From the NCBI GenBank assembly GCA_018257865.1, contig JAEUBA010000162.1, forward strand, positions 1-37,858: a stretch of 37,858 nt of DNA, given 5' to 3'. The DNA is from Stereocaulon alpinum. Taxonomy: Eukaryota > Ascomycota > Lecanoromycetes > Lecanorales > Stereocaulaceae. Shown here piece after piece: positions 10,735-21,249 of this stretch. Every line of letters begins with the position of its first letter. Within the stretch, counting starts at the first letter, position 1. The position numbers and the translations under genes were made by a program. Below the pieces are notes generated by a model. The model saw only the letters and a program-made list of their open reading frames with translations, made no database searches and was not told the DNA's origin.

Positions 10735-12110
10735 GATACGCGGTTGTTGGGTGATGGACTGTTGTGGATGAACGGCTCATGAGCCGTTGATGATGTTTGA
10801 TAAGCTTACGATGACGACGTATCTAATATCTACGTCTCACAGGGTATGGTTCACGTGGATGAAATCGATTTCATTACGACACGGAAACAAGACATTGCCT
10901 TAAAGTCCTTTGCTCTAGTGAAACTACCGAACCAGCACGTCGGCTTTCAAGCCATGTCCCTGATGGATACGTGGCTTCTCAATAATGTGATCTTGGCCAC
11001 AGTATTTTTCTTGTAAGGCGGGCTGTGGAGTTGTAGATGGGGGTGCTTTCGGAGCGTGGACTGTATAATCTGGTATTGGCACTCTCTACAGAGTCACCCA
11101 TCTACAGAGATACGATCGTCATGGAGAATCGTCAATGTGGACCGTAAGCAATGAAACGATGAACAGGCATATTTGGACCTCGACTGAGCATCTATCAAAT
11201 GCCATTTGTGCACCATAAACCCACGGTCGTCTCGGGTTATTGATTTGGACCTTGACTCTAGAGGATGACTCAGGAAGCCTCTGTGGCTATTGTGTATGGG
11301 ATAGATGATTGTGGACAGTCTTCTGGCAGGTTTGTACCTGATCAATTGGAAAGTCACCTCGAAGGATGAAAGATGCCGCGTCCAGGCCTGCCAGAAAGCA
11401 GCTCAGCACAATCATCTTCCGGCCGATAAGGTTGCAACTTTCCTGATACACAAAAATTATGCCATGTTCCACGTCTATCATTTCAAATTGCAGACGTGTG
11501 TACAGACTAAAACGAAACCACAGGTTGAGAGCGAGACTATGGAGATTCCACTAGTCCCTTTATGGAATAGAGTAGCTTGTATCTCGGCGCGTAATGTTAA
11601 ACTCCCCAGATTGATTGCGTCTCATCCTCCGACGAATATATCACCAATGCTTCAGATGAAATGAAACTTGTATTATGAATTCGAACTTCATCCAATACTG
11701 CGATGCGTATGCTCTGAAATTCCACTTGCCGCCAGAACATCACCAAGTATCCAAAAATTGCGAGCAATTGGTTTCATTCATTTTCCATTGTTCTAATTTC
11801 GGTGATCTCTCCAATGAAGAGAAAGTCCATCATGCTTTGCTTTGTCTTTTCCGTTGTCAAAAGCCCCATCGAATCAAGTTTAGCTCGCGAGCGCGTCTTT
11901 CATCTTTCATCTTGTTGCCTTCGACATTGATATTCGTCCTTTGTCTATACAACCCTAATAGCAAGCGCAGGACGCAAAAAGATCACCTTGAGTTCCCCGT
12001 CATTCTCACCTCTTCATTGAATCCACCGCTCCTTGAATTTGCACTTTAGCTATACACTCTTTTGTAAACAAATCGTTGACCACGTTTATTAAACACGCTC
12101 CTTAGGCGAC
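10735..12110. other. Intergenic region between met2 and the GH128 gene
   Basis: About 1.4 kb without a supported gene. It contains a small inverted-repeat element (11303-11418), listed separately. Reading frames at 11305-11664 and 11675-12049 match no family I recognise, and one of them runs through the inverted repeat. The right part should contain the promoter of the gene starting at 12111. Confidence 0.5.
11303..11418. repeat. Short imperfect inverted-repeat element (MITE-like)
   Basis: The left arm AGATGATTGTG...TTCTGGCAGG (11303-11330) is mirrored by CCTGCCAGAA...CACAATCATCT (11387-11418). The outer 11 bp and inner 10 bp pair perfectly, and the bases between them differ in length by a few. 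Total length is 116 bp with no coding capacity. It could be a miniature inverted-repeat transposon or a transcript hairpin. No convincing target duplication was found. Confidence 0.45.
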
Positions 12111-12791
12111 ATGCATCTCGCCTTACAGCTTACCTCGGCGCTGGTATGCCTTGGACTTACTTTGGCTCAGCCAACCAACCACGCCCACAGGCAATTGAAA
12201 CGCCAAAACTTCAATGATCCGAGTCTTTACAAAAATGTGGACTGGTCGAAGTTGAATTACGGAGGCAGCAAACCAGCCTCACCGCCTGCACCAGCTCCAC
12301 AATATCAACCTGCCCCGGCTCCGGCTCCAGCTCCGGCTCCGGTGCCTTCTCCTGTCGCAGCACCGGTCACTGAGAACAAGAGCACCGTGCAACAACCCAA
12401 CAACAACGCTGTAGCGTCTACTCCGAACAACAATATCGTCAACAACAACAGCGGCGCAAAGCGCGGCCTCGCATACAACTATCAGTCGCCGGGTCTCAAC
12501 ATCTTCGATCAATACAAAAAGCTCACTTGGGCGCACAACTGGGACTCCAGCCCCGCCGGCCTGCCCTCGCAATACGAATATGTCCCCACGCTCCACAGTG
12601 CCCAGTCCGTACACACAGGGCAATGGGACGCGAACGTCAAGAAAGCCACCTCATCCGGCAAGACGACATACCTAATGTCCTTCAACGAACCAGACATGCC
12701 CGATCAAGCGAACATGAACCCCGGCGCAGCCGTTGCGGGGTTCAATCAGTACATGAAGCAGTACGCCAGCGGAAACGTCAAGCTCGGTTGA
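12111..12791 (+). pseudogene. Truncated secreted GH128 (Asl1-like) glycoside hydrolase
   Basis: The frame encodes 226 aa. It starts with a signal peptide (hydrophobic residues about 4-18, likely cleavage near LTLA-QP at 19/20), followed by a Kex2-like KR at 30-31, a Pro/Ala-rich linker at about 54-85, an Asn/Gln-rich stretch, and the start of the glycosyl-hydrolase catalytic core at GAKRGLAYNY (about 115). It includes LTWAHNWDSS and SFNEPDMPDQANM with the NEPD acid/base glutamate (about 193). Family members continue after xxVKLG with roughly another 100-plus residues carrying HWY and the nucleophile Glu in a TEFG motif. Here a TGA follows KLG, and no such continuation is seen in any frame of the next about 900 bp. 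The family acts on beta-1,3-glucan and has been linked to the cell wall. It is probably a 3'-truncated pseudogene; a secreted half-domain protein is less likely. Confidence 0.75.
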
Positions 12792-13680
12792 TACCCAAAC
12801 TCCAGCTGCTCATGTACATGCTTCTCTACCGCCGTTTCCATCTGCCCGCTCCCTTTTCTACCAGTGAAAGCCTCACTCCCCACCGCCAACACAGAGCCGT
12901 CACTTTTCTCTTTCGCGGCCTCACGTTACAATTGCCCATCCCTCCCTGTGGCCCGATAAATACTACCAGTACACATGATCCCGCCAGATTGCGAATCCTT
13001 CCTCAAATCCTCATTCAAGATATCATCATCTAACGCTGCAAATCTTGGCTCTCCTTCTTCATGGACCAGGGGGAAGACTTCTTCTCTTTAACTCTGATCA
13101 AGGTCTCCAGCACATCCCTGGCGCTATGGAACGCAAAGATGTCCCAAGAAAGTCTCTAGCTTCTGCGGATCCCCCGTCGCCCAGTCCTCCAGTCCCGCCC
13201 TGGGGAGGAGGAGCATCTCCATTACGATCAATTCACGCATGCTTCTCGCCGTGTGTTATTGTGCCATGGCATGCAGCCGTGATTACCCAAATTTCCGCCC
13301 TCGATAATAAGTTGGACGAGGAGGGGGGAGCCGGTGCGGTGTCGGAGGCATAATTATGGAGGCGGACCCATATGGAGAAGAGGGTGAGTAGTCGTGGGTG
13401 ACAGGAGGGCGCTGTGGGCGAGGATGGGAAGGCCTATGACTCGTGGGTTCCTTCAGGGGGGGAGTATGTGGAGTGAGTCCGTGGGAGCATGCTGTAGGAG
13501 AGGAGGCATGATTGCAGGGATAGAGGTGGTGGATGTTGTGCTGTCAGGTAATCACTCTTGCATGGATTCACCGTGGTGGAGTGTAGATACCTACCTCATA
13601 ATGATAAAAATGGAAGAGGCATGGGGAGTTCGCGTCCGTGTGGTACGACACTAGAATATTGAGATCTGGTGCGAAAGCTT
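12792..13680. other. Region without a supported gene, after the GH128 break
   Basis: Normal-composition, partly G-rich DNA. I looked for the missing GH128 C-terminal motifs (HWY, TEFG) and did not find them. The reading frames at 13045-13353 and 13394-13654 have G/P/R-rich, low-complexity translations with no recognisable domain. The region ends at the TA target of the Fot1/pogo element. Confidence 0.5.
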
Positions 13681-13682
13681 TA

Positions 13683-13736
13683 ACGTAATCCGACACTAGT
13701 CGCACGCCGACACTAGTCGCACACCCCACCAAAATC
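13683..13736 (+). repeat. Terminal inverted repeat of the Fot1/pogo element, left
   Basis: It starts ACGTAATCCGACAC and is 54 bp long. It contains two adjacent 17-bp direct repeats, CCGACACTAGTCGCACG and CCGACACTAGTCGCACA, plausible paired binding sites for the transposase HTH domains. Confidence 0.9.
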
Positions 13737-13951
13737 GATCACCACGTTTATAACTTATTTGTTCCACGAACAGCGAAGATAAAGCTATAGAAATCAAGTC
13801 TAATACTATATAACATCGTGCGAACACGATGAAGCCATCACCTAGTCTTTAAACCTAGTAGGGAGTGCTATGGTACGCCCGTTACGCGCTATCCTCGTTT
13901 TTGGCTCTGGGAGCTCTATTGAGGCTGTATCCTCCACCTTTCGCTTTCTGA

Positions 13952-15746
13952 CTAACCCAGGCTGCTTGTTCTGCTTCTTTGTGACTGCTCTTGCACATTA
14001 AGCTCCTGATTTAGCTGCTTCTGTATCATACGAGTCTCCTTATCGTGCTCTTTCTGCTGCTGTTTTTCAGCCTGAAGTCTTTGCCTAGTCGCACGCCGTT
14101 CTTGAACCTCCTGAGCTTTGCGTTCCTTTTCAACAACTCTATTTTGACGTTCTACTTCTTTGGCAAGCTTCTCCTGCTCCTTTTGAGCTTCAACCTCATT
14201 GTTATGAGCTCGAACTGCAGCAATTTTGGCTGGAGAGAAGAACATAGCTTGCCCAGGCTCATCCTTTGGAAATAACCCCATATGCTTCCCTTTTTTTCGC
14301 CGTTTCTTTTCATTTACTAGTGCTGTACGAAGCCCTGCATTCTCGTGCTCAAGTACTTCAGCTCGTACAGCTAGTTTCTCTGTGGCGCGAACGATTAGCT
14401 CCAGCTCTGCAGTCATGTCGGTTTCAGCTCCAGCTGCTTTGACTGCTCTACGCAGGCCCCGTACAGAGCCTGGAGTAGGTTTATTTGCTTCAGTATCACT
14501 CTGTGTAGGCAATGGAGTCTTCTGTTTGAGCTGACTGAGCACCTTTTCTGGTCCTAGAGGATAAACCGCAGTAGAAGCAAAAGCAGAGCTTATATTTTCA
14601 AAGCTTAGAGCTGTTTTCCACGCCGTGCGAAACATAGTCCAAAAGCCACGCTTTGTAACCCGAGAGAAGCCTTTGCTTGACTGAATCAAGTGGTCTATTT
14701 CAGCTGAATAGGCTGTAGAAAGCGGAGCGAAAATACCAACATCCAGGGGTTGCAAGCGATGCGTAGAATGCGGAGGCAAAATAACTAGGATAATTCCATG
14801 TGCATCACAGAAATCAATGAACCTCATGTTCACATGACTTGAGTGACCATCCACAAGCAATAAACGCCTAGCATTACCAGCTTTCTTGCGTGTAAGAGGC
14901 TCAAAGAGCTTTGCAAGCCAGGAGAGCCATAGTTCTTCGTTGGTCCAGCCCTTTTTTGATACTGCAAAGTAAGCTTCATCCGTAGAACAGTCATAATCTT
15001 CAAGCCAGGTGTCTTGTAGATCGTATGAGTCTCCTTGATAGATCAAAGCTGGTGATAGAGCACTCCCATCTGCACATATTGTAGCCAATAGGGATATAAA
15101 CTCCTGGGAGCCATCCTGACTTGAACCAAGTGTTTTCTTGCTTTGAAGATGATCAACTGGCACAATGCGCTTCATCGTACGACATACACCCAGTAGGAAG
15201 CCTTTTTCATCGAAGTTGTATATGTTTGAAGGCTTGATGTGGTATTTCTCGATTTTCTCTTGCAGCTAGAAGACTAGAGTTAGCTTATGAACAACTGCTT
15301 GCAAAACAAAGAAGATGAGCCTGTACAGTTGCAAAGTAATGTTCAAAATGCTTAGAGTTATCTGCAATATGCCTGGATTGATCAATATTGCGAAGGTATA
15401 CGCTTGTGAAGCTGTTTTTATAACGCTTGCGAAATCGCTCAACCCAACGCTCGCCAACAGGCTTGTGTACAAGCTCTATAGCTAGATTCTTCAGTATTTT
15501 AGGCGTTGGATGCAGTCCCTGGTCTGAAAGCTTCTGAATATACTCAAGCAAGACTGATTCTTGAGCGTTGGTCAATAGTTTGTTGCTTCTAGAACGAGCT
15601 TCGCCGAAAGAGACAGCTTCGCCTTTGAAGCGACGTGTAAGAGTTGTACGATGAACATTATACTTTTTAGAAGCAGCAGTGAAATTAGGAAGTTTCTGTG
15701 ATCTTAAACCATCAATTGCTTGCTCTATAGCTTCTTCGTTGACCAT
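13952..15746 (-). CDS. Fot1/pogo-family DDE transposase (two exons)
   Basis: Cuts and pastes the element by binding its terminal repeats. Exon 1 is 15746-15327 and exon 2 is 15265-13952. The 61-bp intron has a GTACAG donor, a perfect GCTAAC branch site and a CTAG acceptor, and splicing keeps the frame, giving 577 aa. The N-terminus (about 1-50) is a psq-like HTH (FTAASKKYNVHRTTLTRRF). It is followed by a CENP-B/Tc5-type HTH with GERWVERFRKRY near 105. The catalytic DDE domain has NFDEKGFLLG (Asp about 159), LLLVDGHSSH (Asp about 279) and PPHSTHRLQPLDVGIF (Asp about 315), a D35D spacing by my count. The C-terminal about 150 residues are basic, Gln/Glu-rich and probably coiled coil. No frameshift or premature stop is seen, so it may be active. 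Confidence 0.92.
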
Positions 15747-15773
15747 TTTGGAGCAATTTGAACATAATGGTTG

Positions 15774-15827
15774 GATTTTGGTGGGGTGTGCGACTAGTGT
15801 CGGCGTGCGACTAGTGTCGGGTTACGT
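15774..15827 (-). repeat. Terminal inverted repeat of the Fot1/pogo element, right
   Basis: It is the reverse complement of the left repeat, with one difference (ACGTAACCC here, ACGTAATCC on the left). It has the same pair of internal 17-bp direct repeats. Confidence 0.9.
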
Positions 15828-15974
15828 TATCACAAAATGCGGGGCAGACGGCGCATTTTGCGCAATTTTTTCTTCCATCATCTTCATAACTTCATCAAGC
15901 TGGACGGCAATCAGTAATACATAATCCTCAAGTCCAGTGCTATCTTCAACTATTGATCAGCTTGCCACGGAATT

Positions 15975-18701
15975 ATGGTAGCCATTGCCGTAACAGAGAG
16001 TGGCGAAAAGATACTGGTACCGCTCTGCCGAAGATGCTTCGAAGAAGCCTTCAGCCAAGAAAGTTGGGAGAAGCTGTTTGGTGCACATCCCAAAACCCCT
16101 TTCTCTGATGATTTCGGCAATGCCTGTTTCGATGGAGAATTCCAGTACTCAGAAAGGGGACTGGGTACAAAAAGATACCCATCTAGACGGGGCCCAATCT
16201 TGCGGCTTAAGGTGCCAGTGACGGAATTATTAGGATCATCAGAGCTTTGCGGCTTTTGTCGGATAGTCGCAGATCTTGATACGAGGGCTTCGATGTCTAC
16301 CGGACGTTATAAAGAGGTCAAGATCGACATGCAGCTTTTCTTTCCAGTCAAGCATAGCGGTACCTGGCTTCCATTTGTTATGGAGGTAACTTTGACACTT
16401 GAGACTAAGAAGAGCAAGACCTGGCAGAATAGACGATTGCTGGCGTTACTTACAGAACCTGGTAAGAGACCTACCTTTCAAAGAGAAATAAACCCACGAA
16501 CCTAATCTACAAATCCCCCCAAGAAAGCTAAGTGTCTTGTAGGAAAAGCTCGTGAATTAGAGGAGGCTGCCGATGAAGATGCCAACGCCCTGACTAGCGT
16601 ATACGGTCTTCTCGGGGAAGCGAAGCGATGGCTACAGAATTGCCAAGACTGCCATAATGGTTGTGCACTCGAACACGAGCCATTACTACCGTTGCGAGTC
16701 CTTGACGTGCAGTCACTTGAGAGCGCCGGCCAAATTAAGCTTATCGAGGCTACAGCTCAGCAACACGGGCGTTACATAGCGTTGTCCTATGTATGGGGGG
16801 GGCAGTCATCTTTGCGCCTACTTTGCAATAATCGCGAGGTTTTGATGAATGCCGTGAACTACAAAGACCTACCCAAGACAATTCGAGATGCCGTGCAAGT
16901 GACGCGAGCGCTCAATTTTCGTTATCTGTGGGTTGACTCACTCTGTATCTTGCAAGACAGCGAGATCGACAAGGAGATACAGATTCCACGCATGAACGCT
17001 TACTACCGGGAAGCAATAGCTGTAATATCGGCCTCAGGCGCGGCTGATGTGCATGCTGGCTTTCTGGGATTCCAAGCTTCCGAAGACGATATCCTTACGA
17101 AAGCAGGAAGATGTCTAGTAGCCGACCATCCTGACTACGGTCCAGCACCATACCGCTTTCCGATCTATTATCCTTCAAGTGACTTGGGTTTGCAACTTTC
17201 TCTTGTAGAAATCGATCCACCGCTGTATAACTACGATGATGAACCAATCAACAGGCGCGGCTGGACACTGCAAGAGTCTAGTCTAGCCAGACGTCTTCTA
17301 ACTTTTCCAGCCACAGGTGGTGTCATTATGCGATGTTCTGTTAAAGAGCATTCTGCAGGCCATTTGCTTGGCAATCCTTTCCACGAAGATGCCGGCTCAA
17401 TGTATCATGAACTTGATTCCACTGGGCGAGATGTCGATAAGGAAAGCGACGAATATGTGGCAAGTCAATTGTCGGAAGGAAGTAGCGCAGAGCATCAGAG
17501 CACGAGGAGTCAGGTCGAGAATGGTGAGGAGCAGCAAGAAGATGAGGACAGACATGATGGTGGGGATCTTGATGATGAAAATGATGATAACAATGACTCG
17601 TCACCCGGAACGGATCAAGGCTCTACAAACGGCTTCCTGCACGACGAGTCTGAATACAAGAGCAGCTGTGAGGGCAGTGATGAAGAATATGACAAGAACA
17701 GTGAGCCAGGCAGCGAGGACCAGAAGCATGAAGAGAAAATTCCAGAAGGAAATTTCTTGACAGATGGCAAGGAGGCAAACGAGGAGACTAAGATCAATCA
17801 AAGCGATGACCTAGACAATGAAGATAACAACGACAGTACTGAAGAGGACCGCAGCGTGGATAGTAGCCGTAACCACGGATATGCCGCCAGGGCAGCAGAG
17901 GGGAAACAAAGCGAGCAGGCAGTAATTTCGCATAGCTGGTATGCCTTGGTACAAGATTACTCTCAAAGAACTCTGTCGCAGCCCGAGGACATTCTCATAG
18001 CTATTGGGGCCTTGGCGCAGGAGTTTCACATGAAACACGAGCACCTTCTTGGTAGCTATGCGGCTGGCTTATGGACTCAGACTCTCAAAGAAGGGCTGCT
18101 CTGGCACCTTTCTTACCCGCACCACCCGGATCGTGAGTCTTTCATTCCTCCACGAAAGGGGAGAATTGAGTATCAGGCTCCATCATGGTCATGGGCGTCC
18201 ACCGGACAGCCTGTGAGATACCGCACTCAACGAGAACCAGATCTTGCTTATGAACTTGGCCACAAGAAGACTAGGGACGAGCCTTCCTGGTGCATTGATG
18301 TTCTCGGATATACTGTGAGTCCTCGGAGCCATCGTAATCTTTTTGGAGCCGTGCAGAGCGCCTATGTCGGCATCAAAGGTCTACTGAAGCCGATACGTCG
18401 CGTGCCTGGGAAGAATAGAGGCAAACCGAATCGGTGTACTGTTGATGACGTTGCTCTAGTCGAGACTGGCGAGACTGACAGAGAGAGTGATGTCTTTGCG
18501 CCTGACTCGACTGATGCTCTGGAGGAGATCGATTCTTCCTGCTATTGGCTTCCGGTCTACAATGCAACACGATCACGTGTCAGGGGGCTTGTAGTCCGCG
18601 AGATGGAGTCAGGTCAGTATCAAAGATTGGGATTCGCCGAATTCTTCGAGTTTAGTTCCGATTTCCTCGAAGGCGAGAAAAAGACTGTCTGGCTGTATTG
18701 A
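15975..18701 (+). CDS. HET-domain protein with a long acidic insert (two exons)
   Basis: HET domains occur in fungal heterokaryon-incompatibility and related cell-death or immune-like proteins. The partner is unknown. Proposed exons are 15975-16461 and 16543-18701. The intron has donor GTAAGA, branch CTAAG and acceptor TTGTAG; the frame is kept, giving 881 aa. HET motifs are GRYIALSYVWGG (about 238-249), LPKTIRDAVQVTRALNFRYLWVDSLCILQD (two parts, about 273-302) and RRGWTLQESSLARRLLTF (about 400-417). About 150 residues (about 453-607) are then almost only D/E/S/N/Q/G. After it come the usual downstream features, WYALVQDYSQRTLS and APSWSWAS. An alternative acceptor at 16527 would add a few residues. 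The gene starts about 150 bp from the transposon's right end. No RIP damage is seen. Confidence 0.87.
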
Positions 18702-19877
18702 ATTTGGTGGATCCGTTACCAACATTTTCGATTGCAGCATCGTCTTGGCCGTCTTGGAACGATGGAGGACGGTCAGTCTCCCGCCAATGGCTCATCCGCT
18801 CTCAATCGCTCGAGGGAACAAACAGGTATACTGCGCTACTATCTATAGCGATGACCTAGCACTCAGCGCTCCAAAACACGCCGCATCCTCCCCGATATGT
18901 GAGAGCGCCAAACATATTGCTACGCAAAGTCATAGCCGCTCCGATCTAGCAGAGCTTCATGCTCGACACCCATCGTGCAGGCCTCATCGCCTTGGACACG
19001 ACCAGTGATTCCAGTACCACGATCGACTTCCGCGACCTCCTGCGACTGCTAGAGCCGTATCGCAGCAACGCCATCCACGGCGGCAGGGCGTCCCTTCCGC
19101 AGCATCTTACACCTTAATTCAGCGAACTATCGTCCCACCATCAGCGACAAAGATAAGAAAATCCGTGCATGCAGCTGTTTGCCAGCGCGATATGGTCCGA
19201 GATCAACAATACCGCGGAGGAGAAGGTGAGGGATCTCATGACGGTAACGGAGCGGTCGGACATGCAGGCGCACAGGGAATTGTCAATATTGGAGGACGTA
19301 TCAGGGGCCAGTATCTTTCTGACCAGTCATTTCAGGTTCGCGATGTACGAGCTCGACTTTTGGGAGGCTTCACGCGACAGGATAGAGGCGTTCCGCTTGA
19401 TCTCGAAAGGCTTGCTGATCAGGGACGCTAGTCGTGTTTCCGAGACGGCCTGATGGGAGCTGCGAAGTCATGATCTATAAGTCGGAGTATGTGAGGGCCT
19501 TCATAATACAAGATGGCCTTTTGACGCGCGCTATTCTGAAAATCGAGGGGTGCTTTATTTCTGTCTTCTCAGATCACTTCCCTGGCAAGAAAAGGAGGTT
19601 GGGAGATATCTTCAATACTCTTGTTCTTGCACGGAAGATGGCAGAATACGGAATGTTTACCCATTGCCACTTCCCACTAATGTTATATAGCTCGCCTGGA
19701 GCGAAAGATTTTGCTTTTATGAATAGACGATAGCGATCGCGCCCGCCACAACCGTGACATGATTCATGCAATTTATATATTAATTCAATCTATCTAAGGG
19801 GAAATCTATTTGCAGGTAGCTGAATGTCCTACTCCAATGTAACGCCAGATGCTCGGATATTGACAGCCCTTCGTTAT
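18702..19877 (+). other. Region with coding-like but unassigned fragments
   Basis: Three fragments have protein-like composition: 18959-19117 (begins MLDTHRAGLIALDTTSDSS), 19169-19453 (94 aa, contains LMTVTERSDMQAHREL and FAMYELDFWEASRDRIEAF), and about 19470-19733 (contains IYKSEYVRAFIIQDGLLTR). The first two are in the same frame, separated by stops. They could be exons or remains of one gene. I recognise no domain, so no function is proposed. The rest of the interval looks non-coding. Confidence 0.3.
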
Positions 19878-20237
19878 TCAAACACCTTTCTCACGAATGT
19901 CTTCCACACAACGTATGAACTCCTCCAATGACTGGAACGTGGTTTCGAGACCAATGCCCCTGGACAGAGCACATTTTTAGCACAAGCACACACAGCATTG
20001 GCAGACGAGGGCTATAGAAAACGCGAAAACGTTCCAAGAGTAGCGCTCAGCAAGCTTGTCCATCAGGCTTGAAATGATTCGAGAATTCGCAGCGCGTGCA
20101 TCGATGACATCAAGGGAAAAACTCGAGACATGATTTCCATCAACTCCTGCAGACAATGTAGTCTTTACCTACCCAGCAGCACCAGTAATAACGGCATTCT
20201 TGCCTTGCAAACGACCACCAGGCGCAGTGCTAGCCAT
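19878..20237 (-). pseudogene. Fossil of a short-chain dehydrogenase/reductase gene
   Basis: On the minus strand, ATG at 20237 opens MASTAPGGRLQGKNAVITGAA, the start of a Rossmann-fold SDR. A GTAGGT donor follows at 20172. After 213 bp, a GTGCTAAAAATG branch region and a CCAG acceptor lead to GGIGLETT (exon 2, 19959-19878). Splicing rebuilds TGAAGGIG, the NAD(P)-binding TGxxxGIG motif, across the junction. The frame then leaves the family (FQSLEEFIRCVEDIREKGV) and stops, for a total of about 48 aa. The YxxxK catalytic region and about 200 residues are missing. It is therefore a truncated remnant, not a working enzyme. The junction to foreign sequence lies near 19935. Confidence 0.6.
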
Positions 20238-20736
20238 TTCGTAACGAAGATTCCCCCAATGTCAAGTTCTTCCAGTAATGCGGGTCGACAACGACACAAT
20301 GGCTTGGTAGATAATGAAACGAAACGGTAGACAACAGTTTTTGCGGGCTTGAAGGTAGTCTGGTCTAAGGGACCGATCTACAAATTCGTGGGTAGACACG
20401 CATGGATTGCCTCTCGGCAACACAATGTTGGTGAATCTGATAAGGCTGCTGCTGCGCCACCCAATTGGCTGGTGGGCGAGGCTTGGCACAGATTCCTCTG
20501 CAGGCATTGAATGGAATGAACAACATCGACTGCGAGAGGAGTGAGAGACCATTGTTGCATGCAGAATTCAATTGACTACTGTTACTACGCAAGGTCTTTG
20601 GAGAGAATAGAAGTCGGCCTACCGGATCTTCTATATAGTATTGGACGACTTTAAGCTTTTGCCCGAATGATTAGCTATGATTTGTCGCCAAGGATGTTCC
20701 ATCACGTGACTCAACCATTAAATTTTTGGGCCGCTT
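20238..20736. other. Right edge of the gene island
   Basis: Normal-composition DNA without a supported gene. The short reading frames on both strands have no recognisable family. It contains a palindromic TCACGTGA (20702-20709) and ends where the minisatellite starts. Confidence 0.45.
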
Positions 20737-21249
20737 GCAGCTCTGCAACAGCTCTGCAACAGCAATACTAGGAGCTCTACTAGCAGCTCTAGAACAGCGA
20801 TATTGGCAGCTCTAGAACAGCTCTGCAACAGCGATATTGGCAGCTTTAGGATAGCGATATTGGCAGCTCTGTAACAGCGATACTAGCAGCTTTGGGATAG
20901 CGATATTAGCAGCTTTGGGATAGTATAATTGGCAGCTCTATAACAGCTCTATAATAGTAATACTAGGAGCTCTACTAGCAGCTCTAGAATAGCGATATTG
21001 GCAGCTCTAGAATAGCTCTATAACAGCGATATTAGTAGCTTTAGGATAGCGATATTAGTAGCTCTATAATAGCGATACTAGTAGCTTTAGGATAGCGATA
21101 TTAGTAGCTTTAGGATAGTATAATTGGTAGCTCTATAATAGCTCTATAATAGTAATACTAGGAGCTCTACTAGCAGCTCTAGAATAGCGATATTAGTAGC
21201 TCTAGAATAGCTCTGTAATAGCGATATTAGTAGCTTTAGGATAGCGATA
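20737..21249. repeat. Minisatellite with 195-bp higher-order unit, left part
   Basis: The basic unit is about 23 bp (agctttaggatagcgatattggc and variants). A higher-order unit marked by a doubled agctctNNaacagctct block recurs at 20737, 20932 and 21127, exactly 195 bp apart. The left-most copy keeps many CpA/TpG (gcaacagc, ttggcagc) while copies further right have TpA instead (ataatagc, ttagtagc). The third copy is interrupted by the chromovirus after 123 bp. Confidence 0.9.

Larger units (their letters stand above)
13683..15827 (-). mobile_element. Apparently intact Fot1/pogo-type DNA transposon
   Basis: A 2,145-bp element flanked by TA dinucleotides (13681-13682 and 15828-15829), the target duplication expected for Tc1/mariner-pogo elements. 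It has 54-bp terminal inverted repeats that differ at one position, and it carries one transposase gene on the minus strand. CpA/TpG are at normal levels, so the copy has escaped RIP, unlike every retroelement in the window except the last LINE. It sits between the truncated GH128 gene and the HET gene. Confidence 0.92.

Noticed and set aside
11305..12049. Two plus-strand frames between met2 and the GH128 gene
   Set aside because: No family resemblance; the first runs through the small inverted repeat and reads similarly on both strands for that reason.
13045..13654. Candidate exons for the missing GH128 C-terminus
   Set aside because: None of the expected HWY or TEFG motifs is present; the translations are low-complexity.
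14045..14534. Plus-strand reading frames inside the transposon
   Set aside because: Antisense shadows of the transposase coding region.
17341..18044. Minus-strand reading frames opposite the HET gene
   Set aside because: Antisense of the acidic insert; His/Ser/Leu-rich as expected of an antisense shadow.
20737..21249. Repeat-spacer pattern suggesting a CRISPR array
   Set aside because: Units are contiguous 23-bp tandem repeats without unique spacers, in a fungal genome.
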